Positions 16,887-28,601 of a stretch of DNA of 34,802 bases are shown here, piece after piece (within the stretch, counting starts at the first letter, position 1; the number at the start of each line of letters is the position of its first letter). The notes under the pieces are model-generated. The model was not told the DNA's origin. It saw only the letters and a program-made list of their open reading frames with translations, and ran no database searches. The position numbers and the translations under genes were made by a program. Origin of the DNA: Gammaproteobacteria bacterium (GTDB lineage Bacteria > Pseudomonadota > Gammaproteobacteria > GCA-001735895). The stretch lies in the NCBI GenBank assembly GCA_030066335.1, contig JASJBV010000005.1:1-34802 (forward strand), read 5' to 3'.

Positions 16887-18403
16887 TGATTTCACCGCGC
16901 ACCACTGCCATGATGACACTGGATAACTTGTTACAGGGTTATGCCGATGTGACCTTGCCCGACATCGAGGTGCAGGGTATATCGGCGGATAGTCAGCGCA
17001 TCAAGTCCGGCGATGTGTTCATCGCGCTGTCCGGTTACTCCCGTCACGCGATCGATTTTGTCGTCGATGCGGTGAATGCCGGTGCGGTGGCGGTGATTTA
17101 CGATGCCGATGATAGCTATTGCAAACAACGGATCCCGCTGCTGGCCAAGCAGCTGGATATCATCTGGATCCCGGTCAAGCACCTGCGCCAGGTCAGCGGC
17201 GAAATCGCCAGCCGGTTTTACGGTCATCCCAGTCGCCAGCTGCAGTTGATCGGGATTACCGGTACCGACGGCAAGACCAGTGTCACCCACATGCTGGTGC
17301 AAGCGCTGAATAAGCTCGATATCAAAACCGGCAGTGTCGGTACCCTGGGTTACGGGGTGGCCAACCAGTTACAGATGACGGCGCATACCACGCCGGAAGC
17401 CATTCAATTGCAGTCCCTGCTGTTCAATCTGCAGCAGAAAAACTGCGCGGCTGTAGTCATGGAAGTGTCTTCACATGCGTTGGATCAGTACCGGGTCAGC
17501 GGTTGCCAGTTCGATATCGCGGTGTTGACCAACCTGGGTTCCGATCACCTGGATTACCATGGCGACCAGGCGCTCTATGCAGCCGCCAAGTCCCGCCTGT
17601 TCGCGATGCCGGGACTGAAGGCCAGGGTGCTGAACCTGGATGATGATCTCGGTTTCCGCCTGGCCCAACAATACCAGGGCGAGACGGTGGCCGGATTTAC
17701 CCGTCAATCCAGGTACGCTCAACAAGCGCTGGTTTACCTGGTGTCGTCCGAACTCAACCGTCAGGGCTTGAAAGTGGTAATCGCCTGTGCCGGCCAGATG
17801 CTCGAGATCCAGACCGGTTTGATCGGGGATTTCAACAAAGAAAACTTGCTGGCCTGTAGCACGGTATTGCTGCAACTGGGTTACAACGCGCGCCAGATCG
17901 AGCAGGCCATGCAGGGCATGCAGCCAATCCCGGGACGGATGGAATTTTTCCCGGCCTATCCTGAGCAGCCGGCGGTGGTGATCGACTTTGCCCATACCGA
18001 ACAGGCGCTGGCGGCCTGCCTGCAATCGGTCAAGGGTACCTACAGCGGCAGCCTGACCTGCGTCTTCGGCTGCGGTGGCGACCGCGACCAGGGCAAGCGG
18101 GCAAACATGGGTGCGGTTGCCGAGCAACTCGCGGACCGGGTGATCCTGACCGACGACAACCCGCGCAATGAGGATGCCGATAAGATAACCCGGCAGATTT
18201 TAACCGGCTTCGACGATCCGCAGGCGGTGGCAGTGATCCATGATCGCCGACAGGCGATCGAGACTGCATTGCAGCAGGCGGGCGAGGATGACCTGGTGGT
18301 CATTGCCGGCAAGGGACATGAACAATTCCAGTTGATCAAAGGCGACAGAATTCCATTCAGCGACCATTTTGTGGTCAACCAGATTCGCGAGGGCCAGGCA
18401 TGA
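16883..18403 (+). CDS. murE: UDP-MurNAc-L-Ala-D-Glu:meso-DAP ligase
   Basis: GITGTDGKTSVTHM P-loop; DDNPRNED meso-DAP specificity motif. Confidence 0.97.
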   Translation: MMISPRTTAMMTLDNLLQGYADVTLPDIEVQGISADSQRIKSGDVFIALSGYSRHAIDFVVDAVNAGAVAVIYDADDSYCKQRIPLLAKQLDIIWIPVKHLRQVSGEIASRFYGHPSRQLQLIGITGTDGKTSVTHMLVQALNKLDIKTGSVGTLGYGVANQLQMTAHTTPEAIQLQSLLFNLQQKNCAAVVMEVSSHALDQYRVSGCQFDIAVLTNLGSDHLDYHGDQALYAAAKSRLFAMPGLKARVLNLDDDLGFRLAQQYQGETVAGFTRQSRYAQQALVYLVSSELNRQGLKVVIACAGQMLEIQTGLIGDFNKENLLACSTVLLQLGYNARQIEQAMQGMQPIPGRMEFFPAYPEQPAVVIDFAHTEQALAACLQSVKGTYSGSLTCVFGCGGDRDQGKRANMGAVAEQLADRVILTDDNPRNEDADKITRQILTGFDDPQAVAVIHDRRQAIETALQQAGEDDLVVIAGKGHEQFQLIKGDRIPFSDHFVVNQIREGQA

Positions 18404-19779
18404 TCCGGATGTCAGCCGCTGAATTAACCTCTGTGTTCCCGGGCAGCAGCACAAGTGATGCTGATTACAGCTTCGAAGGGGTGGAAATCGATAGTCGCAA
18501 GCCTTGTGATGGGCGTTTATTCATCGCGATCAAGGGCGAGCAATTCGATGGACATGATTTTGTCGCCGCAGCCCAGGAAAAAGGTGCCGTAGCGGCCCTG
18601 GTAGAGACTCCGGTCGATTGTCCGATGCCGCAACTGGTGGTCTCAGATACCCGCCAGGCGATGGCAGAGTTGGCGCGGTATTGGCGCCGGCAGCTGAACC
18701 CGACCGTGGTCGCCATTACCGGCAGTAACGGTAAAACCACGGTCAAGGAAATGCTGGGGCAAATCCTCGCCGCGCAGCAACCCATCCTGGTGACCCAGGG
18801 TAACTTGAATAACGATATCGGCGTACCCCTGACCCTGTTCAGGTTGAGTGCCGAGCATCGCTTTGCGGTGATCGAGATGGGTGCCAACCATCGGCATGAA
18901 ATCAGGCAGTTGGTAGGCATAGCCGAACCCGACATCGTTTACGTGAATAATGCCCAAGCCGCGCATGTCGAGGGCTTTGGTTCACTGCAGGGGGTGGTCG
19001 AGGCCAAGGGCGAGATGTATCAGTTCTGCAGCCCCGGCGCGTGTGCGGTATTCAACGCTGATGAACCGGCGGTGGAGTACTGGCGCTCGGTAGTGGCCAC
19101 GCAAAATCACCTCAGCTTTTCCAGCCAGTACCAGGCTGATGTCACGGCCGAGGTGGAGCTGCAACAGGGCATAGGTCTGCAGCTGGCTTATGCCGGGCAG
19201 CAGGCGCAATGCCAACTGCAGCTGTTTGGCGCGCATAACGCCCAGAATGCGCTGGCAGCCATCACCCTGGCCGTTGCCTGTGGCCTGCAGTTAGCGGCTG
19301 CCGCGCAAGCGTTAGAGGCCTTTCAGGGCGTCGCCGGCAGGCAGCAACTGGTTAAAGGGGTCAAAGACTCTACCCTGATCAACGACAGTTACAATGCCAA
19401 CCCGGATTCATTATCGGTAGCGATCCACGTAATGTGCGAGATGCCCGGTGAGCACTGGCTGGCACTGGGTGACATGGCCGAACTGGGGGCGCAGGCGCTG
19501 GATTTTCATAAACAGGCAGCGACCCAGGCCCAGCAAGCCGGCGTCACCCGTTTCTTTGCCCTCGGCGACATGAGTTGCCAGGCCGCCCGTGAATTCGGCG
19601 CCGCGGGTCATTGTTTTTCCAGCCATCAGGAGATGGCGGATTTTATCGAGCAACAGATAGACAGCAACGTGGTATTGCTGGTCAAGGGTTCACGCAGCGC
19701 AGGTATGGAGCAAGTGGTATCACTGCTAACCCAACACAACGCTAACAATCATCCGTCAGGAGTTAGTCATGCTGTATAG
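18400..19779 (+). CDS. murF: UDP-MurNAc-tripeptide:D-Ala-D-Ala ligase
   Basis: [29 protein letters not shown]; dcw position. Confidence 0.97.
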   Translation: MIRMSAAELTSVFPGSSTSDADYSFEGVEIDSRKPCDGRLFIAIKGEQFDGHDFVAAAQEKGAVAALVETPVDCPMPQLVVSDTRQAMAELARYWRRQLNPTVVAITGSNGKTTVKEMLGQILAAQQPILVTQGNLNNDIGVPLTLFRLSAEHRFAVIEMGANHRHEIRQLVGIAEPDIVYVNNAQAAHVEGFGSLQGVVEAKGEMYQFCSPGACAVFNADEPAVEYWRSVVATQNHLSFSSQYQADVTAEVELQQGIGLQLAYAGQQAQCQLQLFGAHNAQNALAAITLAVACGLQLAAAAQALEAFQGVAGRQQLVKGVKDSTLINDSYNANPDSLSVAIHVMCEMPGEHWLALGDMAELGAQALDFHKQAATQAQQAGVTRFFALGDMSCQAAREFGAAGHCFSSHQEMADFIEQQIDSNVVLLVKGSRSAGMEQVVSLLTQHNANNHPSGVSHAV

Positions 19780-20851
19780 TTTTGCTGAATACCTCACCCA
19801 GTTCTACGGCGGCTTCAATGTATTCCAGTACCTGACGCTACGCACTATCCTGGGGGTATTGACCGCGTTGCTGATCTCGCTGCTAGTCGGGCCGTTCATG
19901 ATCCGCTACCTGAGCAGCTACAAGATCGGCCAGAGCGTGCGCGATGATGGTCCGGAGTCGCATTTCAGCAAGGAGGGTACCCCGACCATGGGTGGCGCCC
20001 TGATCCTGGTGGCGATTGTCATCAGCACCCTGTTGTGGAGTGACCTGTCATCACGCTTCGTGTGGATTGTGTTGTTCGTTACTGCCGGTTTTGGCGCGAT
20101 TGGCTGGGTCGACGATTACAAGAAAATCGCGCTGGGCAATTCCAAGGGATTGTCGGCCAAGGCCAAGTACCTGTGGCAGTCGGTGCTGGGATTCGTCGCT
20201 GCCTATGTATTGTTCATGACCGCCGAGATGCCGATCGAAACCTCGTTGATCGTGCCTTTCTTCAAGGATTTCGTCCTCGAGCTGGGCTGGTTTTACATTA
20301 TCCTGGCCTATCTGGTCATCGTCGGCAGCAGTAATGCGGTCAACCTGACCGATGGCCTGGATGGCCTCGCAATCCTGCCCACGGTTCTGGTGGGTGGGGC
20401 CCTCGGCGTTTTTGCCTATGTCACCGGGAATACCAACTTTGCCAGTTACCTGGGCATTCCCTATGTACCGGGGGTCGGCGAGATGGTGGTCTTCTGCGGT
20501 GCCCTGGTCGGCGCCGGACTCGGTTTTCTCTGGTTCAACACCTATCCGGCCCAGGTGTTCATGGGCGATGTCGGGGCGTTGGCCCTCGGCGCTGCGCTGG
20601 GTACCCTGGCGGTCATCGTGCGCCAGGAACTGGTGCTGTTTATCATGGGCGGGATCTTTGTGGTCGAGACCGTCTCGGTGGTACTGCAGGTTGCATCCTA
20701 CAAGTTAACCGGGCGCCGGATCTTTCGCATGGCGCCGATTCACCATCATTTTGAATTAAAGGGCTGGCCGGAGCCCAGGATCATCGTGCGCTTCTGGATC
20801 ATCACGGTAATCCTGGTGTTAATCGGCCTGGCGAGTCTGAAGATACGGTAA
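19769..20851 (+). CDS. mraY: Phospho-MurNAc-pentapeptide transferase
   Basis: Polytopic; [39 protein letters not shown]. Confidence 0.98.
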   Translation: MLYSFAEYLTQFYGGFNVFQYLTLRTILGVLTALLISLLVGPFMIRYLSSYKIGQSVRDDGPESHFSKEGTPTMGGALILVAIVISTLLWSDLSSRFVWIVLFVTAGFGAIGWVDDYKKIALGNSKGLSAKAKYLWQSVLGFVAAYVLFMTAEMPIETSLIVPFFKDFVLELGWFYIILAYLVIVGSSNAVNLTDGLDGLAILPTVLVGGALGVFAYVTGNTNFASYLGIPYVPGVGEMVVFCGALVGAGLGFLWFNTYPAQVFMGDVGALALGAALGTLAVIVRQELVLFIMGGIFVVETVSVVLQVASYKLTGRRIFRMAPIHHHFELKGWPEPRIIVRFWIITVILVLIGLASLKIR

Positions 20852-22185
20852 TGCACAGCATGAAACTGCCAATCACCCAGCATCAGGACCAGCGCTATCT
20901 GGTTGTCGGTCTCGGTCTGACCGGCTATTCGGTAGCCTGTTACCTGCTCACACGCGGTTATCGCTGCTGGGTCCAGGATGATCGTGCCGAGCCGCCGTAT
21001 CGGCAGCAATTAACACAGCGCTTTGCCGAGGTTGAAATCATCAATGCACCGCTGGCGGAGCTGGAGCTGGATGGCTTCGATTGCCTGGTGGTCAGTCCCG
21101 GCCTGTCGATTCGTAGTGACAGCATCCAACAGGCGGCAAAGTCCGGCAAGCGCATCATCGGCGATATCGAGTTGTTTGCCGAGGCGGTGGACAAGCCGGT
21201 ACTGGCGATTACCGGTTCCAATGGCAAAAGTACCGTGACTAGCCTGGTCGGCGAGATGATCGCGGCCGACGGTTACCAGGTCGGCGTCGGCGGCAATATC
21301 GGCGTGCCGGCGCTCGAACTGCTGGAGCAGGAAGTTGATTTTTACGTGCTCGAGTTATCCAGTTTTCAACTGGAAACCACCTATTCGCTGCGTCCGCAGG
21401 CGGCCACGGTGCTGAATATCAGCGAAGATCACATGGACCGTTACCACGACCTGGCCGATTACCAGCAGACCAAGCAATCGATTTATCGCCATGCCGGAAC
21501 TTGCATCAGCAATGCCGATGATGCCTTGACCCGGTTTGCCGATAACGATATCCGCTTTTCGCTCAGTGATAGCTCGGTGCAGTACTCGGTTACCGATTCG
21601 GTGCCGCCGATGCTGGCGATCAATCGTCGTGGTTTAATCAGCACCGCTGAACTCAAGCTCAAGGGCCGGCATAACTGGGCCAATTGCCTGGCGGCGCTGG
21701 CGCTGGCGCAAACGGTCGGTATCTCCGAACAGGCGATGATCGAGGCCCTGCGGAATTTCCCGGGCCTGGCGCACCGCAGCCAGTGGGTCGCCCAGCGCAA
21801 CGGCGTGGTCTGGATCAATGATTCCAAGGCGACCAATCCGGGCGCTACCCAGGCGGCCATCCAGGGCCTGGATGAACCGGTGATCCTGCTCGCCGGCGGT
21901 CAGAGCAAAGGCGCGGATATGCAATCCCTGTGTGCAACCCTCGAGCGACAGGTCAAGACGGCTCTGGTCTTCGGCGCGGATGCCGGACAGATGCTCGCCG
22001 ACTGGCAGGGTTGTACCGAGCTGGAACAGGTTAACGATCTGGCCGAGGCGGTGCAGCGCGCGAGCGAGATCGCGCTGGTCGGGGATATCGTGCTGTTGTC
22101 ACCGGCCTGTGCCAGTTTCGATATGTACAGCGGTTTTGCCGAGCGCGGTGAGCATTTCATCGCACTGGTGGAGGCGCTGGCATGA
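20851..22185 (+). CDS. murD: UDP-MurNAc-L-Ala:D-Glu ligase
   Basis: [40 protein letters not shown]. Confidence 0.97.
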   Translation: MHSMKLPITQHQDQRYLVVGLGLTGYSVACYLLTRGYRCWVQDDRAEPPYRQQLTQRFAEVEIINAPLAELELDGFDCLVVSPGLSIRSDSIQQAAKSGKRIIGDIELFAEAVDKPVLAITGSNGKSTVTSLVGEMIAADGYQVGVGGNIGVPALELLEQEVDFYVLELSSFQLETTYSLRPQAATVLNISEDHMDRYHDLADYQQTKQSIYRHAGTCISNADDALTRFADNDIRFSLSDSSVQYSVTDSVPPMLAINRRGLISTAELKLKGRHNWANCLAALALAQTVGISEQAMIEALRNFPGLAHRSQWVAQRNGVVWINDSKATNPGATQAAIQGLDEPVILLAGGQSKGADMQSLCATLERQVKTALVFGADAGQMLADWQGCTELEQVNDLAEAVQRASEIALVGDIVLLSPACASFDMYSGFAERGEHFIALVEALA

Positions 22186-23387
22186 GTTCACAGGCGATCC
22201 GCACCGCGCAGTTACAACAGATCAAGGCACCGTTGATCCCCAGCGCGCTGGACGGTCAGATCGTACTGATCTTTGGCCTGTTGACCCTGATCGGCCTGAT
22301 CATGGTGACCTCGGCTTCGATCGGGGTCGCGGATGCGCAGTTGAACGATCCGTTCTATTACGGCAAGCGCCAGTTTCTGCGCCTAACGCTGGGGGTCTTG
22401 CTGGTGTGGATCGGTTACCGCGTCCCGACCACGGTGTGGAAGAACAGCGGCATGTTGCTGATGCTGTGTTCGATCCTGTTGCTGGCCGTGGTGTTGATCC
22501 CCGGGGTCGGACGCACGGTCAACGGTTCCACCCGCTGGCTCGACCTGTTCTTTTTCACCATCCAGGTTTCGGAAATCGCCAAGCTGTTCCTGATCATCTA
22601 TCTCAGCGGCTACCTGATCCGTCGTTGCGACGAGGTGCAAAGCGGGATCATGGGCTTCGTCAAGCCGATGCTGGTGCTGGCGGTGGCCAGTGCATTACTG
22701 CTGATGGAACCGGATTTTGGTGCCGCGGCGGTATTACTGATGACCGGCCTCGGCATGATGTTTCTCGGCGGGGTACGCTTCGGCCAGTTTATCCTGTTTG
22801 TCATCGGCACCCTCAGTATCATGGTGGTGGTAGCGGTGGCCTCGCCTTACCGGATGGCACGGATCACGTCTTTTCTCGATCCCTGGGCCGATCCCTTTAA
22901 CAGCGGCTTCCAGTTGACCCAGTCATTGATCGCGATCGGCAGCGGTGGCCTGTTCGGCAGTGGCCTGGGCGGCAGCATCCAGAAGTTGTTCTACCTGCCG
23001 GAAGCGCATACCGATTTCCTGTTTGCGATCTATGCCGAGGAGTTCGGCCTGGTTGGCGTGGCCCTGTTGATCATGATTTATGCCTGGTTCGTGCTGCGCT
23101 GTTTCCAGATCGGCAAGACCGCGCTGCAGAAGCAAAAGCCATTCGGTGCCTACCTGGTGTATGGCGTCGGCCTGCTGGTCAGCATCCAGGCCGTGATCAA
23201 TATCGGCGTCAACATGGGCGCGCTGCCGACCAAGGGACTGACCCTGCCTTTCATCAGCTATGGTGGTAACAGCATCCTGATCATGTCGTTCGCGATCGGC
23301 CTGGTGCTCAGAGTGCATTACGAGAATGTGATGGCGGATGATCCGCCCAAGCGGCGGCGCCGCAAAACCGCGCAGGTGCCATCATGA
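22182..23387 (+). CDS. ftsW: Peptidoglycan glycosyltransferase FtsW
   Basis: SEDS-family polytopic protein; PEAHTDFLFAIYAEEFGLVG, LPTKGLTLPFISYGGNS. Confidence 0.97.
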   Translation: MSSQAIRTAQLQQIKAPLIPSALDGQIVLIFGLLTLIGLIMVTSASIGVADAQLNDPFYYGKRQFLRLTLGVLLVWIGYRVPTTVWKNSGMLLMLCSILLLAVVLIPGVGRTVNGSTRWLDLFFFTIQVSEIAKLFLIIYLSGYLIRRCDEVQSGIMGFVKPMLVLAVASALLLMEPDFGAAAVLLMTGLGMMFLGGVRFGQFILFVIGTLSIMVVVAVASPYRMARITSFLDPWADPFNSGFQLTQSLIAIGSGGLFGSGLGGSIQKLFYLPEAHTDFLFAIYAEEFGLVGVALLIMIYAWFVLRCFQIGKTALQKQKPFGAYLVYGVGLLVSIQAVINIGVNMGALPTKGLTLPFISYGGNSILIMSFAIGLVLRVHYENVMADDPPKRRRRKTAQVPS

Positions 23388-24490
23388 TTGCTGCCAACGA
23401 CAATAACGGACAAGGTCCCATCATCGTCATGGCGGGTGGTACCGGTGGGCATGTGATTCCGGCACTGTCGGTGGCCAATGAATTGAGACAGCAGGGCGAA
23501 AGCATTATCTGGATCGGAACCCAGGCCGGGATCGAAGCGCGCCTGGTACCGGCCCAGGATTTCCCGATCGAATGGTTGACCGTGCAGGGCCTGCGCGGCA
23601 AGGGCATCAAGACCATTGCCCTGGCACCCTTGAAGTTAATCCAGGCCTGCTGGCAGGCCTGGCAGATCCTCAAGCGGCATAAACCCCGGGCGGTACTGGG
23701 TATGGGCGGCTTTGCCTCCGGTCCGGGGGGATTAATGGCCTGGCTGATGCGAATACCGCTGGTCATCCACGAACAGAATTCGATTATCGGCATGACCAAT
23801 AAAATTCTCAGCCGCTTTGCCCGGGTCTGCCTGTTTGCTTTCCCCCAGGCTGCGCAGGGCATCCGTCATGCGAGCGTGATCGGCAACCCGGTACGCCGCG
23901 AAATTCTCGACATTGAAACTCCGCAGCAAAGATTGGCCGGCCGTGACCAGCAAACCATGCGCGTACTGGTGCTCGGCGGCAGTCTCGGTGCGCGCCGCTT
24001 GAACCAGGTTCTGCCGGCGGCGCTGGCTTTATTAGCCGAGACCCAACGCCCTGAACTTCGCCATCAATGCGGCAAGGCCCATCTGCAGGATTGCCGGGCG
24101 TTATACCGGGAACATGCGGTGGAGGCAGAGGTCAGCGATTTCATCGAGGATATGCAGGCAGCCTATGCCTGGGCCGACCTGGTGATCTGCCGAGCCGGTG
24201 CCTTGACGGTGGCCGAATTAAGTGGCGCGGGTATCGCCTCGATTCTGGTACCTTTTCCTTACGCGGTAGACGACCATCAATATCACAATGCCCGCTACCT
24301 GGCCGAAGCCGATGCCGCGATCCTGGTCCGGGAGCAGGATTTTACCGCGGAGTGGTTATCCGCCCAGCTGATTCACCTGCAACAAAACCGCGAGCAATTA
24401 CGCCAGATGGCCGAGCAGGCGCATGCCAAGGCTTACACCGATGCCACCCAGCGGGTGGCCAGTGCCGTGCTGCAGGTGGCTATATCATGA
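23384..24490 (+). CDS. murG: UDP-GlcNAc:undecaprenyl-PP-MurNAc-pentapeptide GlcNAc transferase
   Basis: [47 protein letters not shown]. Confidence 0.97.
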   Translation: MIAANDNNGQGPIIVMAGGTGGHVIPALSVANELRQQGESIIWIGTQAGIEARLVPAQDFPIEWLTVQGLRGKGIKTIALAPLKLIQACWQAWQILKRHKPRAVLGMGGFASGPGGLMAWLMRIPLVIHEQNSIIGMTNKILSRFARVCLFAFPQAAQGIRHASVIGNPVRREILDIETPQQRLAGRDQQTMRVLVLGGSLGARRLNQVLPAALALLAETQRPELRHQCGKAHLQDCRALYREHAVEAEVSDFIEDMQAAYAWADLVICRAGALTVAELSGAGIASILVPFPYAVDDHQYHNARYLAEADAAILVREQDFTAEWLSAQLIHLQQNREQLRQMAEQAHAKAYTDATQRVASAVLQVAIS

Positions 24491-25908
24491 CCCGTTCACC
24501 TCGCCAGTTGATGCGCCGCATCCAGCATATCCATTTCGTGGGTATCGGTGGTGCCGGTATGAGCGGTATTGCCGAGGTGTTCCATAACCTGGGTTACCGG
24601 ATCAGCGGTTCCGACCTCAATGACAGTGCCATGCTCAGGCACCTGGCAGCGCTCGGTATCCAGGTATCGATCGGGCATGCCGCGGCACAGGTCGAGGGCG
24701 CGCACGTGGTGGTGGTATCCACCGCGATCGATGAGACCAACCCCGAATTGGCGCATGCCAAGGAACAACGGATACCGGTGGTCAGACGGGCGGAAATGCT
24801 GGCCGAGTTAATGCGCTTCCGCCACGGCATCGCGGTCGCCGGCACCCATGGCAAGACCACGACGACCAGCCTGGTCACCTCGGTGCTGGCCGAGGGCGGT
24901 CTGGATCCGACCTATGTCATCGGCGGCAAACTCAACAGCTCCGGCAGTCATGCCAAGCTGGGGGATAGCGAATACCTGGTGGCCGAGGCGGATGAATCCG
25001 ATGCGTCGTTTCTGTACCTGCAGCCGATGATGGCGATCGTCACCAATATCGACCAGGATCACCTGTCGACCTATGAAGGTGACTTCGAGCGCCTGCAGCA
25101 GACCTTTATCGAATTCCTCCATCACCTGCCGTTTTACGGGCTGGCGGTGATGTGCCTGGATGATCCGGTGGTACGGGAAATCCTGCCGCGGGTCTCGCGT
25201 CCGGTGTTGACCTACGGCGAGGCGGAAGATGCAGATATCCGCATCAGCGATATCCAGCCGGATGCGGCGGTGACCCGTTTCACCCTGCACCTGCCCGACC
25301 AGTCCGAACTGCCCATCAGTCTCAACCTTGCCGGTCAGCATAATGTCCTCAACGCCACCGCGGCCGTCGCCGTGGCCTGGGAACTGGAGGTACCGCTTGC
25401 CAGCATCCAAAGCGCACTCCAGCAGTTTGCCGGGATCGGTCGCCGCTTCCAGATCACGGAAAATCTGCAGGTCGACGACAAGCAGGTGCGCCTGATCGAT
25501 GATTACGGTCATCACCCGAACGAGATCAAGGCCACCATCGATGCCATTCGTGCGGCCTGGCCGGCGCAACGCTTATGCGTGGTGTTTCAACCGCATCGTT
25601 TCAGTCGAACCCGTGACCTGTTCGAGGATTTCACCCAGGTATTATCCGAGGTCGATCAACTGGTATTGCTCGAGGTCTATCCCGCCGGCGAGAAACATAT
25701 CAAGGACGCGGATGGACGCGCGCTCAGTCGCGCGATTCGCAACCGCGGCCTGGTCGACCCAGTGTTCGTCGAAGAACTGGATCAATTGGCGAGTATTCTA
25801 CCCGCGGTCATCGAGGACCAGGATATCCTGCTGACCCTCGGCGCCGGATCGATAGGCCATTTTGCCAGCGAGCTGGTCAGTCAACAGCAGGGAGGGGCGG
25901 TCCAATGA
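24487..25908 (+). CDS. murC: UDP-MurNAc:L-Ala ligase
   Basis: [35 protein letters not shown]. Start set to ATG 24487 (ATGA overlap with murG), not the upstream extension in the ORF track. Confidence 0.97.
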   Translation: MTRSPRQLMRRIQHIHFVGIGGAGMSGIAEVFHNLGYRISGSDLNDSAMLRHLAALGIQVSIGHAAAQVEGAHVVVVSTAIDETNPELAHAKEQRIPVVRRAEMLAELMRFRHGIAVAGTHGKTTTTSLVTSVLAEGGLDPTYVIGGKLNSSGSHAKLGDSEYLVAEADESDASFLYLQPMMAIVTNIDQDHLSTYEGDFERLQQTFIEFLHHLPFYGLAVMCLDDPVVREILPRVSRPVLTYGEAEDADIRISDIQPDAAVTRFTLHLPDQSELPISLNLAGQHNVLNATAAVAVAWELEVPLASIQSALQQFAGIGRRFQITENLQVDDKQVRLIDDYGHHPNEIKATIDAIRAAWPAQRLCVVFQPHRFSRTRDLFEDFTQVLSEVDQLVLLEVYPAGEKHIKDADGRALSRAIRNRGLVDPVFVEELDQLASILPAVIEDQDILLTLGAGSIGHFASELVSQQQGGAVQ

Positions 25909-26801
25909 CCCAGGTTGACCAGGAATTTCAAATCAGGGGCAAGTTGCTGCATGACGAGCCGATGGCGCGCCACTGCAGCTGGCGCACCGGTGGCGTGGCT
26001 GACCTGTTCTTTGAACCGGCCGACAAGGAAGACCTGGCGAACTTCATCGCCCAGATCAAACCGGGTGTCGATATCACCTGGGTCGGCCTCGGCAGTAATC
26101 TGCTGGTGCGTGACGGCGGGGTACGCGGGGTCGTGATCGGTCCGCTCAACCGGCTCAATGCGCTGAAGTTGCTGGATGAAAACCGGGTCTACGTCGAATG
26201 CGGCGTCACCTGCTCCAAATTTTCCCGTTTCTGCGTCAAGCATAACCTGGCCGGTGCCGATTTTCTGGCCGGGATCCCCGGTACCATCGGCGGTGCGCTG
26301 GCAATGAATGCCGGGGCCTGGGGTGGTGAAACCTGGCAGCATGTAGACACCCTGGAAATGATGACTCGCCAGGGCGAGATCATCCAGCGCGACAAGGACG
26401 AATTCGAAGTGGCTTATCGCAGCGTTAAACGTAATCCAGATGAATGGTTCAGTGCGGCCATTTTCAAGTTTCCCCAGCTGCAGGAGCAGGATCAAAGCAA
26501 CATCAAGCGCCTGCTGGAAGAGCGCAATGCCAAACAACCGATCGGCCTGCCTTCCTGTGGCTCGGTATTCAAGAACCCGGAGGGCGATCATGCAGCGCGC
26601 CTGATCGAGGCCTGTGGCTTGAAGGGGCACTGCCTCGGTGGTGCCTGCGTTTCGGACAAGCATGCCAATTTCATTATCAACTCGGAACAGGCGACCGCGG
26701 CGGAAATCGAGGACCTGATCGCGCTGGTTCAGCAGCGGGTGCAGGAACAGTTCGGTATCCCGTTGCATACCGAGGTCAGAATTATCGGAGACCGGTTATG
26801 A
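25905..26801 (+). CDS. murB: UDP-N-acetylenolpyruvoylglucosamine reductase
   Basis: [56 protein letters not shown]. Confidence 0.97.
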   Translation: MTQVDQEFQIRGKLLHDEPMARHCSWRTGGVADLFFEPADKEDLANFIAQIKPGVDITWVGLGSNLLVRDGGVRGVVIGPLNRLNALKLLDENRVYVECGVTCSKFSRFCVKHNLAGADFLAGIPGTIGGALAMNAGAWGGETWQHVDTLEMMTRQGEIIQRDKDEFEVAYRSVKRNPDEWFSAAIFKFPQLQEQDQSNIKRLLEERNAKQPIGLPSCGSVFKNPEGDHAARLIEACGLKGHCLGGACVSDKHANFIINSEQATAAEIEDLIALVQQRVQEQFGIPLHTEVRIIGDRL

Positions 26802-27757
26802 GTTACCAGCATTTACAGCCTGCTGCCGATACCGCGCAGAAAAGTGGCAGAGTCGTGGTGCTGATGGGTGGCACCTCGGCCGAACGTGAAGTATCGCTAA
26901 CCTCGGGTGGCTTCGTGTTACAGGCGATGCTCGATGCCGGGGTGGATGCGCAGGGGCTGGATGTCGGTAGCGATGTGGTAGCGCAACTGGCAGAGCTCAA
27001 GGCCGACCGCGTATTCAATATCCTGCATGGCCGGGGCGGCGAGGATGGCCAGATCCAGGCCCTGCTCGAGGTCCTCGAGCTGCCGTATGTCGGCAGTGGG
27101 ATCAAGGCCTCGGCGGTGACTATGGACAAGTTGATGAGCAAGCGTCTGTTGCAGGGTTGCGGTATCAGCACCCCGCCGTTCATGCAAATGCGCAGCGAAC
27201 AGGATTGTGCGCTGGTGCTACAGGCCCTGCAGCTACCGATGGTGGTCAAACCAGTGCTGGAAGGTTCCAGTATCGGCATGTCCAAGGTGGACAATGCAGA
27301 TGAACTGTTGCCGGCGTATCAACTGGCGGCCCAGTATGGTCCGGTGATGGCCGAACAATGGGTCGATGGCGGCGAATACACCGTGGCCTGGCTCGGCGAT
27401 ACGGTGCTGCCGGCGATCAAGGTCGAAACCCCCCGGGTTTTCTACGACTACGAGGCCAAGTACCAGTCTGACGAAACCCGCTATATCTGCCCCTGCGGCC
27501 TGGATCAGGCCAGCCTGCAGCAGCTGGAACAGATCGTCGCCGAGACCATCGACGTCAGCGGGGTCAGGCACTGGGGACGGGTGGACGTGATGCGCGATGA
27601 GCAGGGTGAATTTCATGTCATCGAGATCAACACGGTACCCGGCATGACCGATCACAGCCTGGTACCGATGGCGGCGAAACAGGCCGGATTAAGTTTCCAG
27701 CAACTGGTGTTAAAACTGCTGGAATTGACCCTGAAGCAGGAGGTGGCCAATGTTTAA
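26798..27757 (+). CDS. ddl: D-alanine--D-alanine ligase
   Basis: VLMGGTSAEREVSLTSG; LHGRGGEDGQIQALLE; EINTVPGMTDHSLVPMAA. Start at ATG 26798 (ATGA overlap with murB). Confidence 0.97.
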   Translation: MSYQHLQPAADTAQKSGRVVVLMGGTSAEREVSLTSGGFVLQAMLDAGVDAQGLDVGSDVVAQLAELKADRVFNILHGRGGEDGQIQALLEVLELPYVGSGIKASAVTMDKLMSKRLLQGCGISTPPFMQMRSEQDCALVLQALQLPMVVKPVLEGSSIGMSKVDNADELLPAYQLAAQYGPVMAEQWVDGGEYTVAWLGDTVLPAIKVETPRVFYDYEAKYQSDETRYICPCGLDQASLQQLEQIVAETIDVSGVRHWGRVDVMRDEQGEFHVIEINTVPGMTDHSLVPMAAKQAGLSFQQLVLKLLELTLKQEVANV

Positions 27758-28601
27758 ACCCTATTTATTCTGGCAGGGCAAGGCGGCCACGAAAACCACT
27801 CGCAAAGCGACCAGGAAAGCAACGGCGAAAACCCGGAAAAGGCCGCAGGCGCGCAGGAACGAACAGCAGGAACGAATCCAGCTTGAGATCGACCGTAAAT
27901 GGGTGCTGGGCGCAGCCGTGATCATGCTGGTGACGCTGGCGGTTTACCTGATGCCGAAGGAACAATGGCTGCCGATCGAGAAAATCCGGATCAGCGGAAA
28001 ATTCCAGCAACTGGATACGCAGGCGATGCAACAGCAGCTGCAGCCTTATCTGGGCCAGGGTTTCTTTGCCCTCGATATCCAGCAGATTCAGCAGGAGATC
28101 AGTCAGCAGGCCTGGGTCAAGAATGTCTCGGTCAGACGTATCTGGCCCAACCAGATTTATGTCAACGTGGAAGAAAAGCAGGCGGCGGCACGTTGGGATG
28201 ACGAGCATCTGCTCAGTGCCGAGGCGGTCATCTTTCCGGCCGATGTCAGCAAGTTTGCCCAGCTGCCTAAGATCAACGGCTATTCCAAGCAGACCCGGGA
28301 ATTGCTCGAACGTTACAGTCGGCTGCAACAGCGCTTCGATGCGCTGTCGATTCGGTTAACCGCGATGGTCGAGGATAACAAGGGCTCATTGAAGCTGGAG
28401 CTGGATGAGCGCCTGTTGGTCAGTCTCGGTGCCGGCAACAATGCCACCAAGATTGGCCATCTACTGGCGGTTTATCCGCAATACATAGCGCCCAAGCTGG
28501 AGTTTATCGAGCAGATAGATTTTCGTTACAGCAATGGTTTTGCCATTGCCTGGAAACAGCAATACCTGGATAAGATGCAACGGGGAAGTAACAATGTCTA
28601 A
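27750..28601 (+). CDS. ftsQ: Cell division protein FtsQ with long basic N-terminal tail
   Basis: Single TM (WVLGAAVIMLVTLAVYL), POTRA-like IEKIRISGKFQQLD, VRRIWPNQIYVNVEEKQAAARW; between ddl and ftsA. Confidence 0.96.
   Translation: MFKPYLFWQGKAATKTTRKATRKATAKTRKRPQARRNEQQERIQLEIDRKWVLGAAVIMLVTLAVYLMPKEQWLPIEKIRISGKFQQLDTQAMQQQLQPYLGQGFFALDIQQIQQEISQQAWVKNVSVRRIWPNQIYVNVEEKQAAARWDDEHLLSAEAVIFPADVSKFAQLPKINGYSKQTRELLERYSRLQQRFDALSIRLTAMVEDNKGSLKLELDERLLVSLGAGNNATKIGHLLAVYPQYIAPKLEFIEQIDFRYSNGFAIAWKQQYLDKMQRGSNNV

Noticed and set aside
21932-22900. 322-aa plus-strand ORF overlapping murD and ftsW in another frame
   Set aside because: Arg/Ser/Gly-rich out-of-frame translation spanning two confirmed genes.
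24067-24486. N-terminal extension of murC in the ORF track
   Set aside because: Overlaps murG out of frame; the MurC start is the ATG at 24487 in an ATGA junction.
26444-26797. N-terminal extension of ddl in the ORF track
   Set aside because: Out-of-frame murB sequence; Ddl starts at ATG 26798.
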